Part shown: positions 29,586 through 43,400 of the stretch, one piece after another | How the letters are laid out: each line of letters begins with the position of its first letter | Position numbering within the stretch: position 1 is the stretch's first letter | NCBI GenBank assembly: GCA_030435675.1 | Contig: CM059622.1 | Location: forward strand, 17,608,001-17,672,000 | Length of the DNA: 64,000 nucleotides | From: Steinernema hermaphroditum | Lineage: Eukaryota; Nematoda; Chromadorea; Rhabditida; Steinernematidae | Direction: 5' to 3' | Notes under the pieces: model-generated | The model's database searches: none | Told to the model about the DNA's origin: nothing | What the model saw: the letters and a program-made list of their open reading frames with translations, nothing else | Translations under genes and position numbers: made by a program

Positions 29586-32500
29586 TTCGACCTCTCGCCG
29601 TCACGAGGAAGTCATTCCAGGCCGTGAACTCTGGGCGCATTTTTGTGCCACAACCGACAAAGTTCAGAACGAGCTTGTCATAAGAGTCTATGTAGCGAGA
29701 CAGCCGTTGATAAAAATTTGAGAAAAAATCCGATTTCCGAAAAAGTGCCGAAATCGGGCTGAGTGTGTCTCGAATTCGACCTCTGCCGTCACGAAGATAG
29801 TCATTCCAGGCCGTGAACTTGGACGCATTTGGGTTAGAAGGTGGCACAACCGAGAAAGTCAGTAACGGCCATAGTTTGGCAAACAAATCATCGAGAGCCG
29901 TTGAAAAAATCTACAGGAGAAAAAATCCGACTTCCAATAAAGGTAGACAAATCATCGGTTTCACTGAGTGCGTCTCGAATTCGACCTCGCCCTGTCATGA
30001 CGAAGTCACTCCAGGCCGTGAACTTGGGCGCATTTTTGTGGCACAACCGAGAAAGTCAGAACGGCCATAGTTTGGCTATTGAGAGCCGTTGTAAAAATTT
30101 GGTTAAAAATCCGATTTCCGAAAAAGTGCGAAAATCGGGCTGAGTGTGTTTCGAATTGGACCTCGCCCTGTCACCAGAAAGCCATTCTAGGCCGTAAGCT
30201 AGGGCGCATTTTTGTGGCACAACCGAGAAACTCAGAACGGCCATAGTTTGGCTAGCGAGAGCCGTTGTAAAAATTTGAGAAAAAATCCGATTTCCAAAAA
30301 AGTGCCGAAATCGGGCTGAGTGGGTCTCGAATTCGACCTCGCCCTGTCACGAGGAAGTCATTCCAGGCCGTGAAGCTTGGGCGCATTTTTGTGGCACAAC
30401 CGAGAAAGTCAGAACGGCCATAGTTTGGCTATCGAGAGCCGTTGTAAAAATTTGAGAAAAAATCCGATTTCCAAAAAAGTGCCGAAATCGGGCTGAGTGG
30501 GTCTCGAATTCGACCTCATGCCGTCACGAGGAAGTCATTCCAGGCCGTGAGCTAGGGCGCATTTTTGTGGCACAACCGAGAAAGTCAGAACGGCCATAGT
30601 TTGGCTATCGAGAGCCGTTGTAAAAATTTGAGAAAAAATCCGATTTCCAAAAAAGTGCCGAAATCGGGCTGAGTGGGTCTCGAATTCGACCTCATGCCGT
30701 CACGAGGAAGTCATTCCAGGCCGTGAACTTGGGCGCATTTTTGTGGCACAACCGAGAAAGTCAGAACGGCCATAGTTTGGCTATCGAGAGCCGTTGTAAA
30801 AATTTGAGAAAAAAATCGGATTTCCAAAAAAGTGCCGAAATCGGGCTGAGTGGGTCTCGAATTCGACCTCATGCCGTCACGAGGAAGTCATTCCAGGCCG
30901 TGAGCTAGGGCGCATTTTTGTGGCACAACCGAGAAAGTCAGAACGGCCATAGTTTGGCTATCGAGAGCCGTTGTAAAAATTTGAGAAAAAATCCGATTTC
31001 CAAAAAAGTGCCGAAATCGGGCTGAGTGGGTCTCGAATTCGACCTCATGCCGTCACGAGGAAGTCATTCCAGGCCGTGAACTTGGGCGCATTTTTGTGGC
31101 ACAACCGAGAAAGTCAGAACGGCCATAGTTTGGCTATCGAGAGCCGTTGTAAAAATTTGAGAAAAAATCCGATTTCCAAAAAAGTGCCGAAATCGGGCTG
31201 AGTGGGTCTCGAATTCGACCTCTTGCCCTGTCACGAGGAAGTCATTCCAGGCCGTGAGCTAGGGCGCATTTTTGTGGCACAACCGAGAAAGTCAGAACGG
31301 CCATAGTTTGGCTATCGAGAGCCGTTGTAAAAATTTGAGAAAAAATCCGATTTCCAAAAAAGTGCCGAAATCGGGCTGAGTGGGTCTCGAATTCGACCTC
31401 ATGCCGTCACGAGGAAGTCATTCCAGGCCGTGAACTTGGGCGCATTTTTGTGGCACAACCGAGAAAGTCAGAACGGCCATAGTTTGGCTATCGAGAGCCG
31501 TTGTAAAAATTTGAGAAAAAATCGGATTTCCAAAAAAGTGCCGAAATCGGGCTGAGTGGGTCTCGAATTCGACCTCATGCCGTCACGAGGAAGTCATTCC
31601 AGGCCGTGAACTTGGGCGCATTTTTGTGGCACAACCGAGAAAGTCAGAACGGCCATAGTTTGGCTATCGAGAGCCGTTGTAAAAATTTGAGAAAAAATCG
31701 GATTTCCAAAAAAGTGCCGAAATCGGGCTGAGTGGGTCTCGAATTCGACCTCATGCCGTCACGAGGAAGTCATTCCAGGCCGTGAACTTGGGCGCATTTT
31801 TGTGGCACAACCGAGAAAGTCAGAACGGCCATAGTTTGGCTATCGAGAGCCGTTGTAAAAATTTGAGAAAAAATCGGATTTCCAAAAAAGTGCCGAAAAA
31901 GGGCTGAGTGGGTCTCGAATTCGACCTCATGCCGTCACGAGGAAGTCATTCCAGGCCGTGAACTTGGGCGCATTTTTGTGGCACAACCGAGAAAGTCAGA
32001 ACGGCCATAGTTTGGCTATCGAGAGCCGTTGTAAAAATTTGAGAAAAAATCCGATTTCCAAAAAAGTGCCGAAATCGGGCTGAGTGGGTCTCGAATTCGA
32101 CCTCATGCCGTCACGAGGAAGTCATTCCAGGCCGTGAACTTGGGCGCATTTTTGTGGCACAACCGAGAAAGTCAGAACGGCCATAGTTTGGCTATCGAGA
32201 GCCGTTGTAAAAATTTGAGAAAAAATCCGATTTCCAAAAAAGTGCCGAAATCGGGCTGAGTGGGTCTCGAATTCGACCTCATGCCCGTCACGAGGAAGTC
32301 ATTCCAGGCCGTGAACTTGGGCGCATTTTTGTGGCACAACCGAGAAAGTCAGAACGGCCATAGTTTGGCTATCGAGAGCCGTTGTAAAAATTTGAGAAAA
32401 AATCCGATTTCCAAAAAAGTGCCGAAATCGGGCTGAGTGGGTCTCGAATTCGACCTCTTGCCCTGTCACGAGGAAGTCATTCCAGGCCGTGAGCTAGGGC

Positions 32501-34714
32501 GCATTTTTGTGGCACAACCGAGAAAGTCAGAACGGCCATAGTTTGGCTATCGAGAGCCGTTGTAAAAATTTGAGAAAAAATCCGATTTCCAAAAAAGTGC
32601 CGAAATCGGGCTGAGTGGGTCTCGAATTCGACCTCATGCCGTCACGAGGAAGTCATTCCAGGCCGTGAGCTAGGGCGCATTTTTGTGGCACAACCGAGAA
32701 AGTCAGAACGGCCATAGTTTGGCTATCGAGAGCCGTTGTAAAAATTTGAGAAAAAATCGGATTTCCAAAAAAGTGCCGAAATCGGGCTGAGTGGGTCTCG
32801 AATTCGACCTCATGCCGTCACGAGGAAGTCATTCCAGGCCGTGAACTTGGGCGCATTTTTGTGGCACAACCGAGAAAGTCAGAACGGCCATAGTTTGGCT
32901 ATCGAGAGCCGTTGTAAAAATTTGAGAAAAAATCGGATTTCCAAAAAAGTGCCGAAATCGGGCTGAGTGGGTCTCGAATTCGACCTCATGCCGTCACGAG
33001 GAAGTCATTCCAGGCCGTGAACTTGGGCGCATTTTTGTGGCACAACCGAGAAAGTCAGAACGGCCATAGTTTGGCTATCGAGAGCCGTTGTAAAAATTTG
33101 AGAAAAAATCCGATTTCCAAAAAAGTGCCGAAATCGGGCTGAGTGGGTCTCGAATTCGACCTCATGCCGTCACGAGGAAGTCATTCCAGGCCGTGAACTT
33201 GGGCGCATTTTTGTGGCACAACCGAGAAAGTCAGAACGGCCATAGTTTGGCTATCGAGAGCCGTTGTAAAAATTTGAGAAAAAATCCGATTTCCAAAAAA
33301 GTGCCGAAATCGGGCTGAGTGGGTCTCGAATTCGACCTCATGCCGTCACGAGGAAGTCATTCCAGGCCGTGAACTTGGGCGCATTTTTGTGGCACAACCG
33401 AGAAAGTCAGAACGGCCATAGTTTGGCTATCGAGAGCCGTTGTAAAAATTTGAGAAAAAATCCGATTTCCAAAAAAGTGCCGAAATCGGGCTGAGTGGGT
33501 CTCGAATTCGACCTCATGCCGTCACGAGGAAGTCATTCCAGGCCGTGAACTTGGGCGCATTTTTGTGGCACAACCGAGAAAGTCAGAACGGCCATAGTTT
33601 GGCTATCGAGAGCCGTTGTAAAAATTTGAGAAAAAATCCGATTTCCAAAAAAGTGCCGAAATCGGGCTGAGTGGGTCTCGAATTCGACCTCATGCCGTCA
33701 CGAGGAAGTCATTCCAGGCCGTGAGCTAGGGCGCATTTTTGTGGCACAACCGAGAAAGTCAGAACGGCCATAGTTTGGCTATCGAGAGCCGTTGTAAAAA
33801 TTTGAGAAAAAATCCGATTTCCAAAAAAGTGCCGAAATCGGGCTGAGTGGGTCTCGAATTCGACCTCATGCCGTCACGAGGAAGTCATTCCAGGCCGTGA
33901 ACTTGGGCGCATTTTTGTGGCACAACCGAGAAAGTCAGAACGGCCATAGTTTGGCTATCGAGAGCCGTTGTAAAAATTTGAGAAAAAATCCGATTTCCAA
34001 AAAAGTGCCGAAATCGGGCTGAGTGGGTCTCGAATTCGACCTCATGCCGTCACGAGGAAGTCATTCCAGGCCGTGAACTTGGGCGCATTTTTGTGGCACA
34101 ACCGAGAAAGTCAGAACGGCCATAGTTTGGCTATCGAGAGCCGTTGTAAAAATTTGAGAAAAAATCCGATTTCCAAAAAAGTGCCGAAATCGGGCTGAGT
34201 GGGTCTCGAATTCGACCTCATGCCGTCACGAGGAAGTCATTCCAGGCCGTGAACTTGGGCGCATTTTTGTGGCACAACCGAGAAAGTCAGAACGGCCATA
34301 GTTTGGCTATCGAGAGCCGTTGTAAAAATTTGAGAAAAAATCCGATTTCCAAAAAAGTGCCGAAATCGGGCTGAGTGGGTCTCGAATTCGACCTCATGCC
34401 GTCACGAGGAAGTCATTCCAGGCCGTGAACTTGGGCGCATTTTTGTGGCACAACCGAGAAAGTCAGAACGGCCATAGTTTCGCTATCGAGAGCCGTTGTA
34501 AAAATTTGAGAAAAAATCCGATTTCCAAAAAAGTGCCGAAATCGGGCTGAGTGGGTCTCGAATTCGACCTCATGCCGTCACGAGGAAGTCATTCCAGGCC
34601 GTGAACTTGGGCGCATTTTTGTGGCACAACCGACAAAGTCAGAACGGCCATAGTTTGGCTATCGAGAGCCGTTGTAAAAATTTGAGAAAAAATCCGATTT
34701 CCAAAAAGGCCAAA

Positions 34715-34830
34715 TCGTGGGTTTCTATTTCTCCCCCCCCCCCTCCCAAGAAAATCTTTCCACCCCTTAACTTGGGCGCATTTTTTTGGCACAACCAAAA
34801 GTCAGAACGCCAAAAAAACCATCAAAAAAG
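34715..34830. other. Degraded consensus inside satellite A
   Basis: A monomer dissolves into a poly-C/T run (ctccccccccccctccc) and fragments of satellite A with missing bases (tttttttggcacaaccaaaa). This looks like a low-quality consensus or mis-join rather than real divergence. Confidence 0.7.
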
Positions 34831-37369
34831 TGCCGAAATCGGGCTGAGTGGGTCTCGAATTCGACCTCATGCCGTCACGAGGAAGTCATTCCAGGCCGTG
34901 AACTAGGGCGCATTTTTGTGGCACAACCGAGAAAGTCAGAACGGCCATAGTTTGGCTATCGAGAGCCGTTGTAAAAATTTGAGAAAAAATCCGATTTCCA
35001 AAAAAGTGCCGAAATCGGGCTGAGTGGGTCTCGAATTCGACCTCATGCCGTCACGAGGAAGTCATTCCAGGCCGTGAGCTAGGGCGCATTTTTGTGGCAC
35101 AACCGAGAAAGTCAGAACGGCCATAGTTTGGCTATCGAGAGCCGTTGTAAAAATTTGAGAAAAAATCCGATTTCCAAAAAAGTGCCGAAATCGGGCTGAG
35201 TGGGTCTCGAATTCGACCTCATGCCGTCACGAGGAAGTCATTCCAGGCCGTGAACTTGGGCGCATTTTTGTGGCACAACCGACAAAGTCAGAACGGCCAT
35301 AGTTTGGCTATCGAGAGCCGTTGAAAAAATTTGAGAAAAAATCCGATTTCCAAAAAAGTGCCGAAATCGGGCTGAGTGGGTCTCGAATTCGACCTCATGC
35401 CGTCACGAGGAAGTCATTCCAGGCCGTGAACTTGGGCGCATTTTTGTGGCACAACCGACAAAGTCAGAACGGCCATAGTTTCGCTATCGAGAGCCGTTGA
35501 AAAAATTTGAGAAAAAATCCGATTTCCAAAAAAGTGCCGAAATCGGGCTGAGTGGGTCTCGAATTCGACCTCATGCCGTCACGAGGAAGTCATTCCAGGC
35601 CGTGAACTTGGGCGCATTTTTGTGGCACAACCGACAAAGTCAGAACGGCCATAGTTTGGCTATCGAGAGCCATTGTAAAAATTTGAGAAAAAATCCGATT
35701 TCCAAAAAAGTGCCGAAATCGGGCTGAGTGGGTCTCGAATTCGGCCTCGCCCTGTCACGAGGAAGTCATTCCAGGCCGTGAGCTAGGGCGCATTTTTGTG
35801 GCACAACCGAGAAAGTCAGAACGGCCATAGTTTGGCTATCGAGAGCCGTTGTAAAAATTTGAGAAAAAATCCGATTTCCAAAAAAGTGCCGAAATCGGGC
35901 TGAGTGGGTCTCGAATTCGACCTCATGCCGTCACGAGGAAGTCATTCCAGGCCGTGAACTTGGGCGCATTTTTGTGGCACAACCGACAAAGTCAGAACGG
36001 CCATAGTTTGGCTATCGAGAGCCGTTGAAAAAATTTGAGAAAAAATCCGATTTCCAAAAAAGTGCCGAAATCGGGCTGAGTGGGTCTCGAATTCGACCTC
36101 ATGCCGTCACGAGGAAGTCATTCCAGGCCGTGAACTTGGGCGCATTTTTGTGGCACAACCGACAAAGTCAGAACGGCCATAGTTTCGCTATCGAGAGCCG
36201 TTGTAAAAATTTGAGAAAAAATCCGATTTCCAAAAAAGTGCCGAAATCGGGCTGAGTGGGTCTCGAATTCGACCTCATGCCGTCACGAGGAAGTCATTCC
36301 AGGCCGTGAACTTGGGCGCATTTTTGTGGCACAACCGACAAAGTCAGAACGGCCATAGTTTGGCTATCGAGAGCCGTTGAAAAAATTTGAGAAAAAATCC
36401 GATTTCCAAAAAAGTGCCGAAATCGGGCTGAGTGGGTCTCGAATTCGACCTCATGCCGTCACGAGGAAGTCATTCCAGGCCGTGAACTTGGGCGCATTTT
36501 TGTGGCACAACCGACAAAGTCAGAACGGCCATAGTTTGGTTACCGAGAGCCATTGTAAAAATTTGAGAAAAAATCCGATTTCCAAAAAAGTGCCGAAATC
36601 GGGCTGAGTGGGTCTCGAATTCGACCTCATGCCGTCACGAGGAAGTCATTCCAGGCCGTGAGAAAGGGCGCATTTTTGTGGCACAACCGAGAAAGTCAGA
36701 ACGGCCATAGTTTGGCTATCGAGAGCCGTTGTAAAAATTTGAGAAAAAAATCCGATTTCCAAAAAAGTGCCGAAATCGGGCTGAGTGGGTCTCGAATTCG
36801 GCCTCGCCCTGTCACGAGGAAGTCATTCCAGGCCGTGAGCTTGGGCGCATTTTTGTGGCACAACCGAGAAAGTCAGAACGGCCATAGTTTGGCTATCGAG
36901 AGCCGTTGAAAAAATTTGAGAAAAAATCCGATTTCCAAAAAAGTGCCGAAATCGGGCTGAGTGGGTCTCGAATTCGACCTCATGCCGTCACGAGGAAGTC
37001 ATTCCAGGCCGTGAACTTGGGCGCATTTTTGTGGCACAACCGACAAAGTCAGAACGGCCATAGTTTCGCTATCGAGAGCCGTTGAAAAAATTTGAGAAAA
37101 AATCCGATTTCCAAAAAAGTGCCGAAATCGGGCTGAGTGGGTCTCGAATTCGACCTCATGCCGTCACGAGGAAGTCATTCCAGGCCGTGAACTTGGGCGC
37201 ATTTTTGTGGCACAACCGACAAAGTCAGAACGGCCATAGTTTCGCTATCGAGAGCCGTTGAAAAAATTTGAGAAAAAATCCGATTTCCAAAAAAGTGCCG
37301 AAATCGGGCTGAGTGGGTCTCGAATTCGACCTCATGCCGTCACGAGGAAGTCATTCCAGGCCGTGAACT

Positions 37370-37495
37370 TTTTTTTTAAAAAAAAAAAAAAAAAACTTTT
37401 TTTTTTTTTAAATTAAAAAAATTTAAAAAAAAAACAATTTCCAAAAAAATCCAAAATCGGGCTAGTGGGTCTCAATTCACCTCACTCACGAGGAA
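37370..37495. other. Homopolymer-filled consensus inside satellite A
   Basis: After gaactt, the monomer turns into runs of T and A, then an abbreviated monomer with many single-base drop-outs (cctcactcacgaggaag). A probable assembly artefact. Confidence 0.75.
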
Positions 37496-40400
37496 GTCAT
37501 TCCAGGCCGTGAAATTGGGCGCATTTTTGTGGCACAACCGACAAAGTCAGAACGGCCATAGTTTGGTTACCGAGAGCCATTGTAAAAATTTGAGAAAAAA
37601 TCCGATTTCCAAAAAAGTGCCGAAATCGGGCTGAGTGGGTCTCGAATTCGACCTCATGCCCGTCACGAGGAAGTCATTCCAGGCCGTGAGCTTGGGCGCA
37701 TTTTTGTGGCACAACCGAGAAAGTCAGAACGGCCATAGTTTGGCTATCGAGAGCCGTTGTAAAAATTTGAGAAAAAATCCGATTTCCAAAAAAGTGCCGA
37801 AATCGGGCTGAGTGGGTCTCGAATTCGACCTCATGCCGTCACGAGGAAGTCATTCCAGGCCGTGAACTTGGGCGCATTTTTGTGGCACAACCGACAAAGT
37901 CAGAACGGCCATAGTTTCGCTATCGAGAGCCGTTGAAAAAATTTGAGAAAAAATCCGATTTCCAAAAAAGTGCCGAAATCGGGCTGAGTGGGTCTCGAAT
38001 TCGACCTCATGCCGTCACGAGGAAGTCATTCCAGGCCGTGAACTTGGGCGCATTTTTGTGGCACAACCGACAAAGTCAGAACGGCCATAGTTTCGCTATC
38101 GAGAGCCGTTGTAAAAATTTGAGAAAAAATCCGATTTCCAAAAAAGTGCCGAAATCGGGCTGAGTGGGTCTCGAATTCGCCCTCATCCTGTCACGAGGAA
38201 GTCATTCCAGGCCGTGAGAAAGGACGCATTTTTGTGGCACAACCGACAAAGTCAGAACGGCCATAGTTTGGCTATCGAGAGCCATTGTAAAAATTTGAGA
38301 AAAAATCCGATTTCCAAAAAAGTGCCGAAATCGGGCTGAGTGGGTCTCGAATTCGGCCTCGCCCTGTCACGAGGAAGTCATTCCAGGCCGTGAGCTAGGG
38401 CGCATTTTTGTGGCACAACCGAGAAAGTCAGAACGGCCATAGTTTGGCTATCGAGAGCCGTTGAAAAAATTTGAGAAAAAATCCGATTTCCAAAAAAGTG
38501 CCGAAATCGGGCTGAGTGGGTCTCGAATTCGACCTCATGCCGTCACGAGGAAGTCATTCCAGGCCGTGAACTTGGGCGCATTTTTGTGGCACAACCGACA
38601 AAGTCAGAACGGCCATAGTTTCGCTATCGAGAGCCGTTGAAAAAATTTGAGAAAAAATCCGATTTCCAAAAAAGTGCCGAAATCGGGCTGAGTGGGTCTC
38701 GAATTCGACCTCATGCCGTCACGAGGAAGTCATTCCAGGCCGTGAACTTGGGCGCATTTTTGTGGCACAACCGACAAAGTCAGAACGGCCATAGTTTCGC
38801 TATCGAGAGCCGTTGAAAAAATTTGAGAAAAAATCCGATTTCCAAAAAAGTGCCGAAATCGGGCTGAGTGGGTCTCGAATTCGACCTCATGCCGTCACGA
38901 GGAAGTCATTCCAGGCCGTGAGAAAGGGCGCATTTTTGTGGCACAACCGAGAAAGTCAGAACGGCCATAGTTTGGCTATCGAGAGCCGTTGTAAAAATTT
39001 GAGAAAAAATCCGATTTCCAAAAAAGTGCCGAAATCGGGCTGAGTGGGTCTCGAATTCGACCTCATCCAGTCACGAGGAAGTCATTCCAGGCCGTGAACT
39101 AGGGCGCATTTTTGTGGCACAACCGAGAAAGTCAGAACGGCCATAGTTTGGCTATCGAGAGCCGTTGTAAAAATTTGAGAAAAAATCCGATTTCCAAAAA
39201 AGTGCCGAAATCGGGCTGAGTGGGTCTCGAATTCGACCTCATGCCGTCACGAGGAAGTCATTCCAGGCCGTGAACTTGGGCGCATTTTTGTGGCACAACC
39301 GACAAAGTCAGAACGGCCATAGTTTCGCTATCGAGAGCCGTTGAAAAAATTTGAGAAAAAATCCGATTTCCAAAAAAGTGCCGAAATCGGGCTGAGTGGG
39401 TCTCGAATTCGACCTCATGCCGTCACGAGGAAGTCATTCCAGGCCGTGAACTTGGGCGCATTTTTGTGGCACAACCGACAAAGTCAGAACGGCCATAGTT
39501 TCGCTATCGAGAGCCGTTGAAAAAATTTGAGAAAAAATCCGATTTCCAAAAAAGTGCCGAAATCGGGCTGAGTGGGTCTCGAATTCGACCTCATGCCGTC
39601 ACGAGGAAGTCATTCCAGGCCGTGAACTTGGGCGCATTTTTGTGGCACAACCGACAAAGTCAGAACGGCCATAGTTTGGCTATCGAGAGCCATTGTAAAA
39701 ATTTGAGAAAAAATCCGATTTCCAAAAAAGTGCCGAAATCGGGCTGAGTGGGTCTCGAATTCGGCCTCGCCCTGTCACGAGGAAGTCATTCCAGGCCGTG
39801 AGCTAGGGCGCATTTTTGTGGCACAACCGAGAAAGTCAGAACGGCCATAGTTTGGCTATCGAGAGCCGTTGAAAAAATTTGAGAAAAAATCCGATTTCCA
39901 AAAAAGTGCCGAAATCGGGCTGAGTGGGTCTCGAATTCGACCTCATGCCGTCACGAGGAAGTCATTCCAGGCCGTGAACTTGGGCGCATTTTTGTGGCAC
40001 AACCGACAAAGTCAGAACGGCCATAGTTTCGCTATCGAGAGCCGTTGAAAAAATTTGAGAAAAAATCCGATTTCCAAAAAAGTGCCGAAATCGGGCTGAG
40101 TGGGTCTCGAATTCGACCTCATGCCGTCACGAGGAAGTCATTCCAGGCCGTGAACTTGGGCGCATTTTTGTGGCACAACCGACAAAGTCAGAACGGCCAT
40201 AGTTTCGCTATCGAGAGCCGTTGAAAAAATTTGAGAAAAAATCCGATTTCCAAAAAAGTGCCGAAATCGGGCTGAGTGGGTCTCGAATTCGACCTCATGC
40301 CGTCACGAGGAAGTCATTCCAGGCCGTGAGCTTGGGCGCATTTTTGTGGCACAACCGAGAAAGTCAGAACGGCCATAGTTTGGCTATCGAGAGCCGTTGT

Positions 40401-43400
40401 AAAAATTTGAGAAAAAATCCGATTTCCAAAAAAGTGCCGAAATCGGGCTGAGTGGGTCTCGAATTCGGCCTCGCCCTGTCACGAGGAAGTCATTCCAGGC
40501 CGTGAGCTTGGGCGCATTTTTGTGGCACAACCGAGAAAGTCAGAACGGCCATAGTTTGGCTATCGAGAGCCGTTGAAAAAATTTGAGAAAAAATCCGATT
40601 TCCAAAAAAGTGCCGAAATCGGGCTGAGTGGGTCTCGAATTCGACCTCATGCCGTCACGAGGAAGTCATTCCAGGCCGTGAACTTGGGCGCATTTTTGTG
40701 GCACAACCGACAAAGTCAGAACGGCCATAGTTTGGCTATCGAGAGCCGTTGAAAAAATTTGAGAAAAAATCCGATTTCCAAAAAAGTGCCGAAATCGGGC
40801 TGAGTGGGTCTCGAATTCGACCTCATGCCGTCACGAGGAAGTCATTCCAGGCCGTGAACTTGGGCGCATTTTTGTGGCACAACCGACAAAGTCAGAACGG
40901 CCATAGTTTCGCTATCGAGAGCCGTTGAAAAAATTTGAGAAAAAATCCGATTTCCAAAAAAGTGCCGAAATCGGGCTGAGTGGGTCTCGAATTCGACCTC
41001 ATGCCGTCACGAGGAAGTCATTCCAGGCCGTGAGCTTGGGCGCATTTTTGTGGCACAACCGAGAAAGTCAGAACGGCCATAGTTTGGCTATCGAGAGCCG
41101 TTGTAAAAATTTGAGAAAAAATCCGATTTCCAAAAAAGTGCCGAAATCGGGCTGAGTGGGTCTCGAATTCGACCTCATCCCGTCACGAGGAAGTCATTCC
41201 AGGCCGTGAGCTAGGGCGCATTTTTGTGGCACAACCGAGAAAGTCAGAACGGCCATAGTTTGGCTATCGAGAGCCGTTGTAAAAATTTGAGAAAAAATCC
41301 GATTTCCAAAAAAGTGCCGAAATCGGGCTGAGTGTGTCTCGAATTCGGCCTCGCCCTGTCACGAGGAAGTCATTCCAGGCCGTGAGCTAGGGCGCATTTT
41401 TGTGGCACAACCGAGAAAGTCAGAACGGCCATAGTTTGGCTATCGAGAGCCGTTGTAAAAATTTGAGAAAAAATCCGATTTCCAAAAAAGTGCCGAAATC
41501 GGGCTGAGTGGGTCTCGAATTCGACCTCATCCTGTCACGAGGAAGTCATTCCAGGCCGTGAGCTAGGGCGCATTTTTGTGGCACAACCGAGAAAGTCAGA
41601 ACGGCCATAGTTTGGCTATTGAGAGCCGTTGTAAAAATTTGAGAAAAAATCCGATTTCCAAAAAAGTGCCGAAATCGGGCTGAGTGGGTCTCGAATTCGA
41701 CCTCATCCCTGTCACGAGGAAGTCATTCCAGGCCGTGAGCTAGGGCGCATTTTTGTGGCACAACCGAGAAAGTCAGAACGGCCATAGTTTGGCTATCGAG
41801 AGCCGTTGTAAAAATTTGAGAAAAAATCGGATTTCCAAAAAAGTGCCGAAATCGGGCTGAGTGGGTCTCGAATTCGACCTCATCCCTGTCACGAGGAAGT
41901 CATTCCAGGCCGTGAGCTTGGGCGCATTTTTGTGGCACAACCGAGAAAGTCAGAACGGCCATAGTTTGGCTATCGAGAGCCGTTGTAAAAATTTGAGAAA
42001 AAATCCGATTTCCGAAAAAGTGCCGAAATCGGGCTGAGTGTGTCTCGAATTCGACCTCATCCTGTCACGAGGAAGTCATTCCAGGCCGTGAGCTAGGGCG
42101 CATTTTTGTGGCACAACCGAGAAAGTCAGAACGGCCATAGTTTGGCTATTGAGAGCCGTTGTAAAAATTTGAGAAAAAATCCGATTTCCAAAAAAGTGCC
42201 GAAATCGGGCTGAGTGTGTCTCGAATTCGACCTCATCCTGTCACGAGGAAGTCATTCCAGGCCGTGAGCTTGGGCGCATTTTTGTGGCACAACCGAGAAA
42301 GTCAGAACGGCCATAGTTTGGCTATCGAGAGCCGTTATAAAAATTTGAGAAAAAATCCGATTTCCGAAATAGTGCCGAAATCGGGCTGAGTGTGTCTCGA
42401 ATTCGACCTCATCCCGTCACGAGGAAGTCATTCCAGGCCGTGAGCTTGGGCGCATTTTTGTGGCACAACCGAGAAAGTCAGAACGGCCATAGTTTGGCTA
42501 TTGAGAGCCGTTGTAAAAATTTGAGAAAAAATCCGATTTCCAAAAAAGTGCCGAAATCGGGCTGAGTGGGTCTCGAATTCGACCTCATCCCGTCACGAGG
42601 AAGTCATTCCAGGCCGTGAGCTTGGGCGCATTTTTGTGGCACAACCGAGAAAGTCAGAACGGCCATAGTTTGGCTATCGAGAGCCGTTGTAAAAATTTGA
42701 GAAAAAATCCGATTTCCAAAAAAGTGCCGAAATCGGGCTGAGTGTGTCTCGAATTCGGCCTCGCCCTGTCACGAGGAAGTCATTCCAGGCCGTGAGCTAG
42801 GGCGCATTTTTGTGGCACAACCGAGAAAGTCAGAACGGCCATAGTTTGGCTATCGAGAGCCGTTATAAAAATTTGAGAAAAAATCCGATTTCCGAAAAAG
42901 TGCCGAAATCGGGCTGAGTGTGTCTCCAATTCGACCTCATCCTGTCACGAGGAAGTCATTCCAGGCCGTGAGCTAGGGCGCATTTTTGTGGCACAACCGA
43001 GAAAGTCAGAACGGCCATAGTTTGGCTATTGAGAGCCGTTATAAAAATTTGAGAAAAAATCCGATTTCCGAAATAGTGCCGAAATCGGGCTGAGTGTGTC
43101 TCGAATTCGACCTCATCCTGTCACGAGGAAGTCATTCCAGGCCGTGAGCTAGGGCGCATTTTTGTGGCACAACCGAGAAAGTCAGAACGGCCATAGTTTG
43201 GCTATTGAGAGCCGTTGTAAAAATTTGAGAAAAAATCGGATTTCCAAAAAAAGTGCCGAAATCGGGCTGAGTGTGTCTCCAATTCGACCTCATCCTGTCA
43301 CGAGGAAGTCATTCCAGGCCGTGAGCTAGGGCGCATTTTTGTGGCACAACCGAGAAAGTCAGAACGGCCATAGTTTGGCTATCGAGAGCCATTGTAAAAA

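Noticed and set aside
30723..41155. ~76-codon frames in satellite A (MKKFEKKSDFQKSAEIGLSG type)
   Set aside because: They are by-products of a 176-bp tandem repeat. They vary with single satellite variants and carry no protein features.
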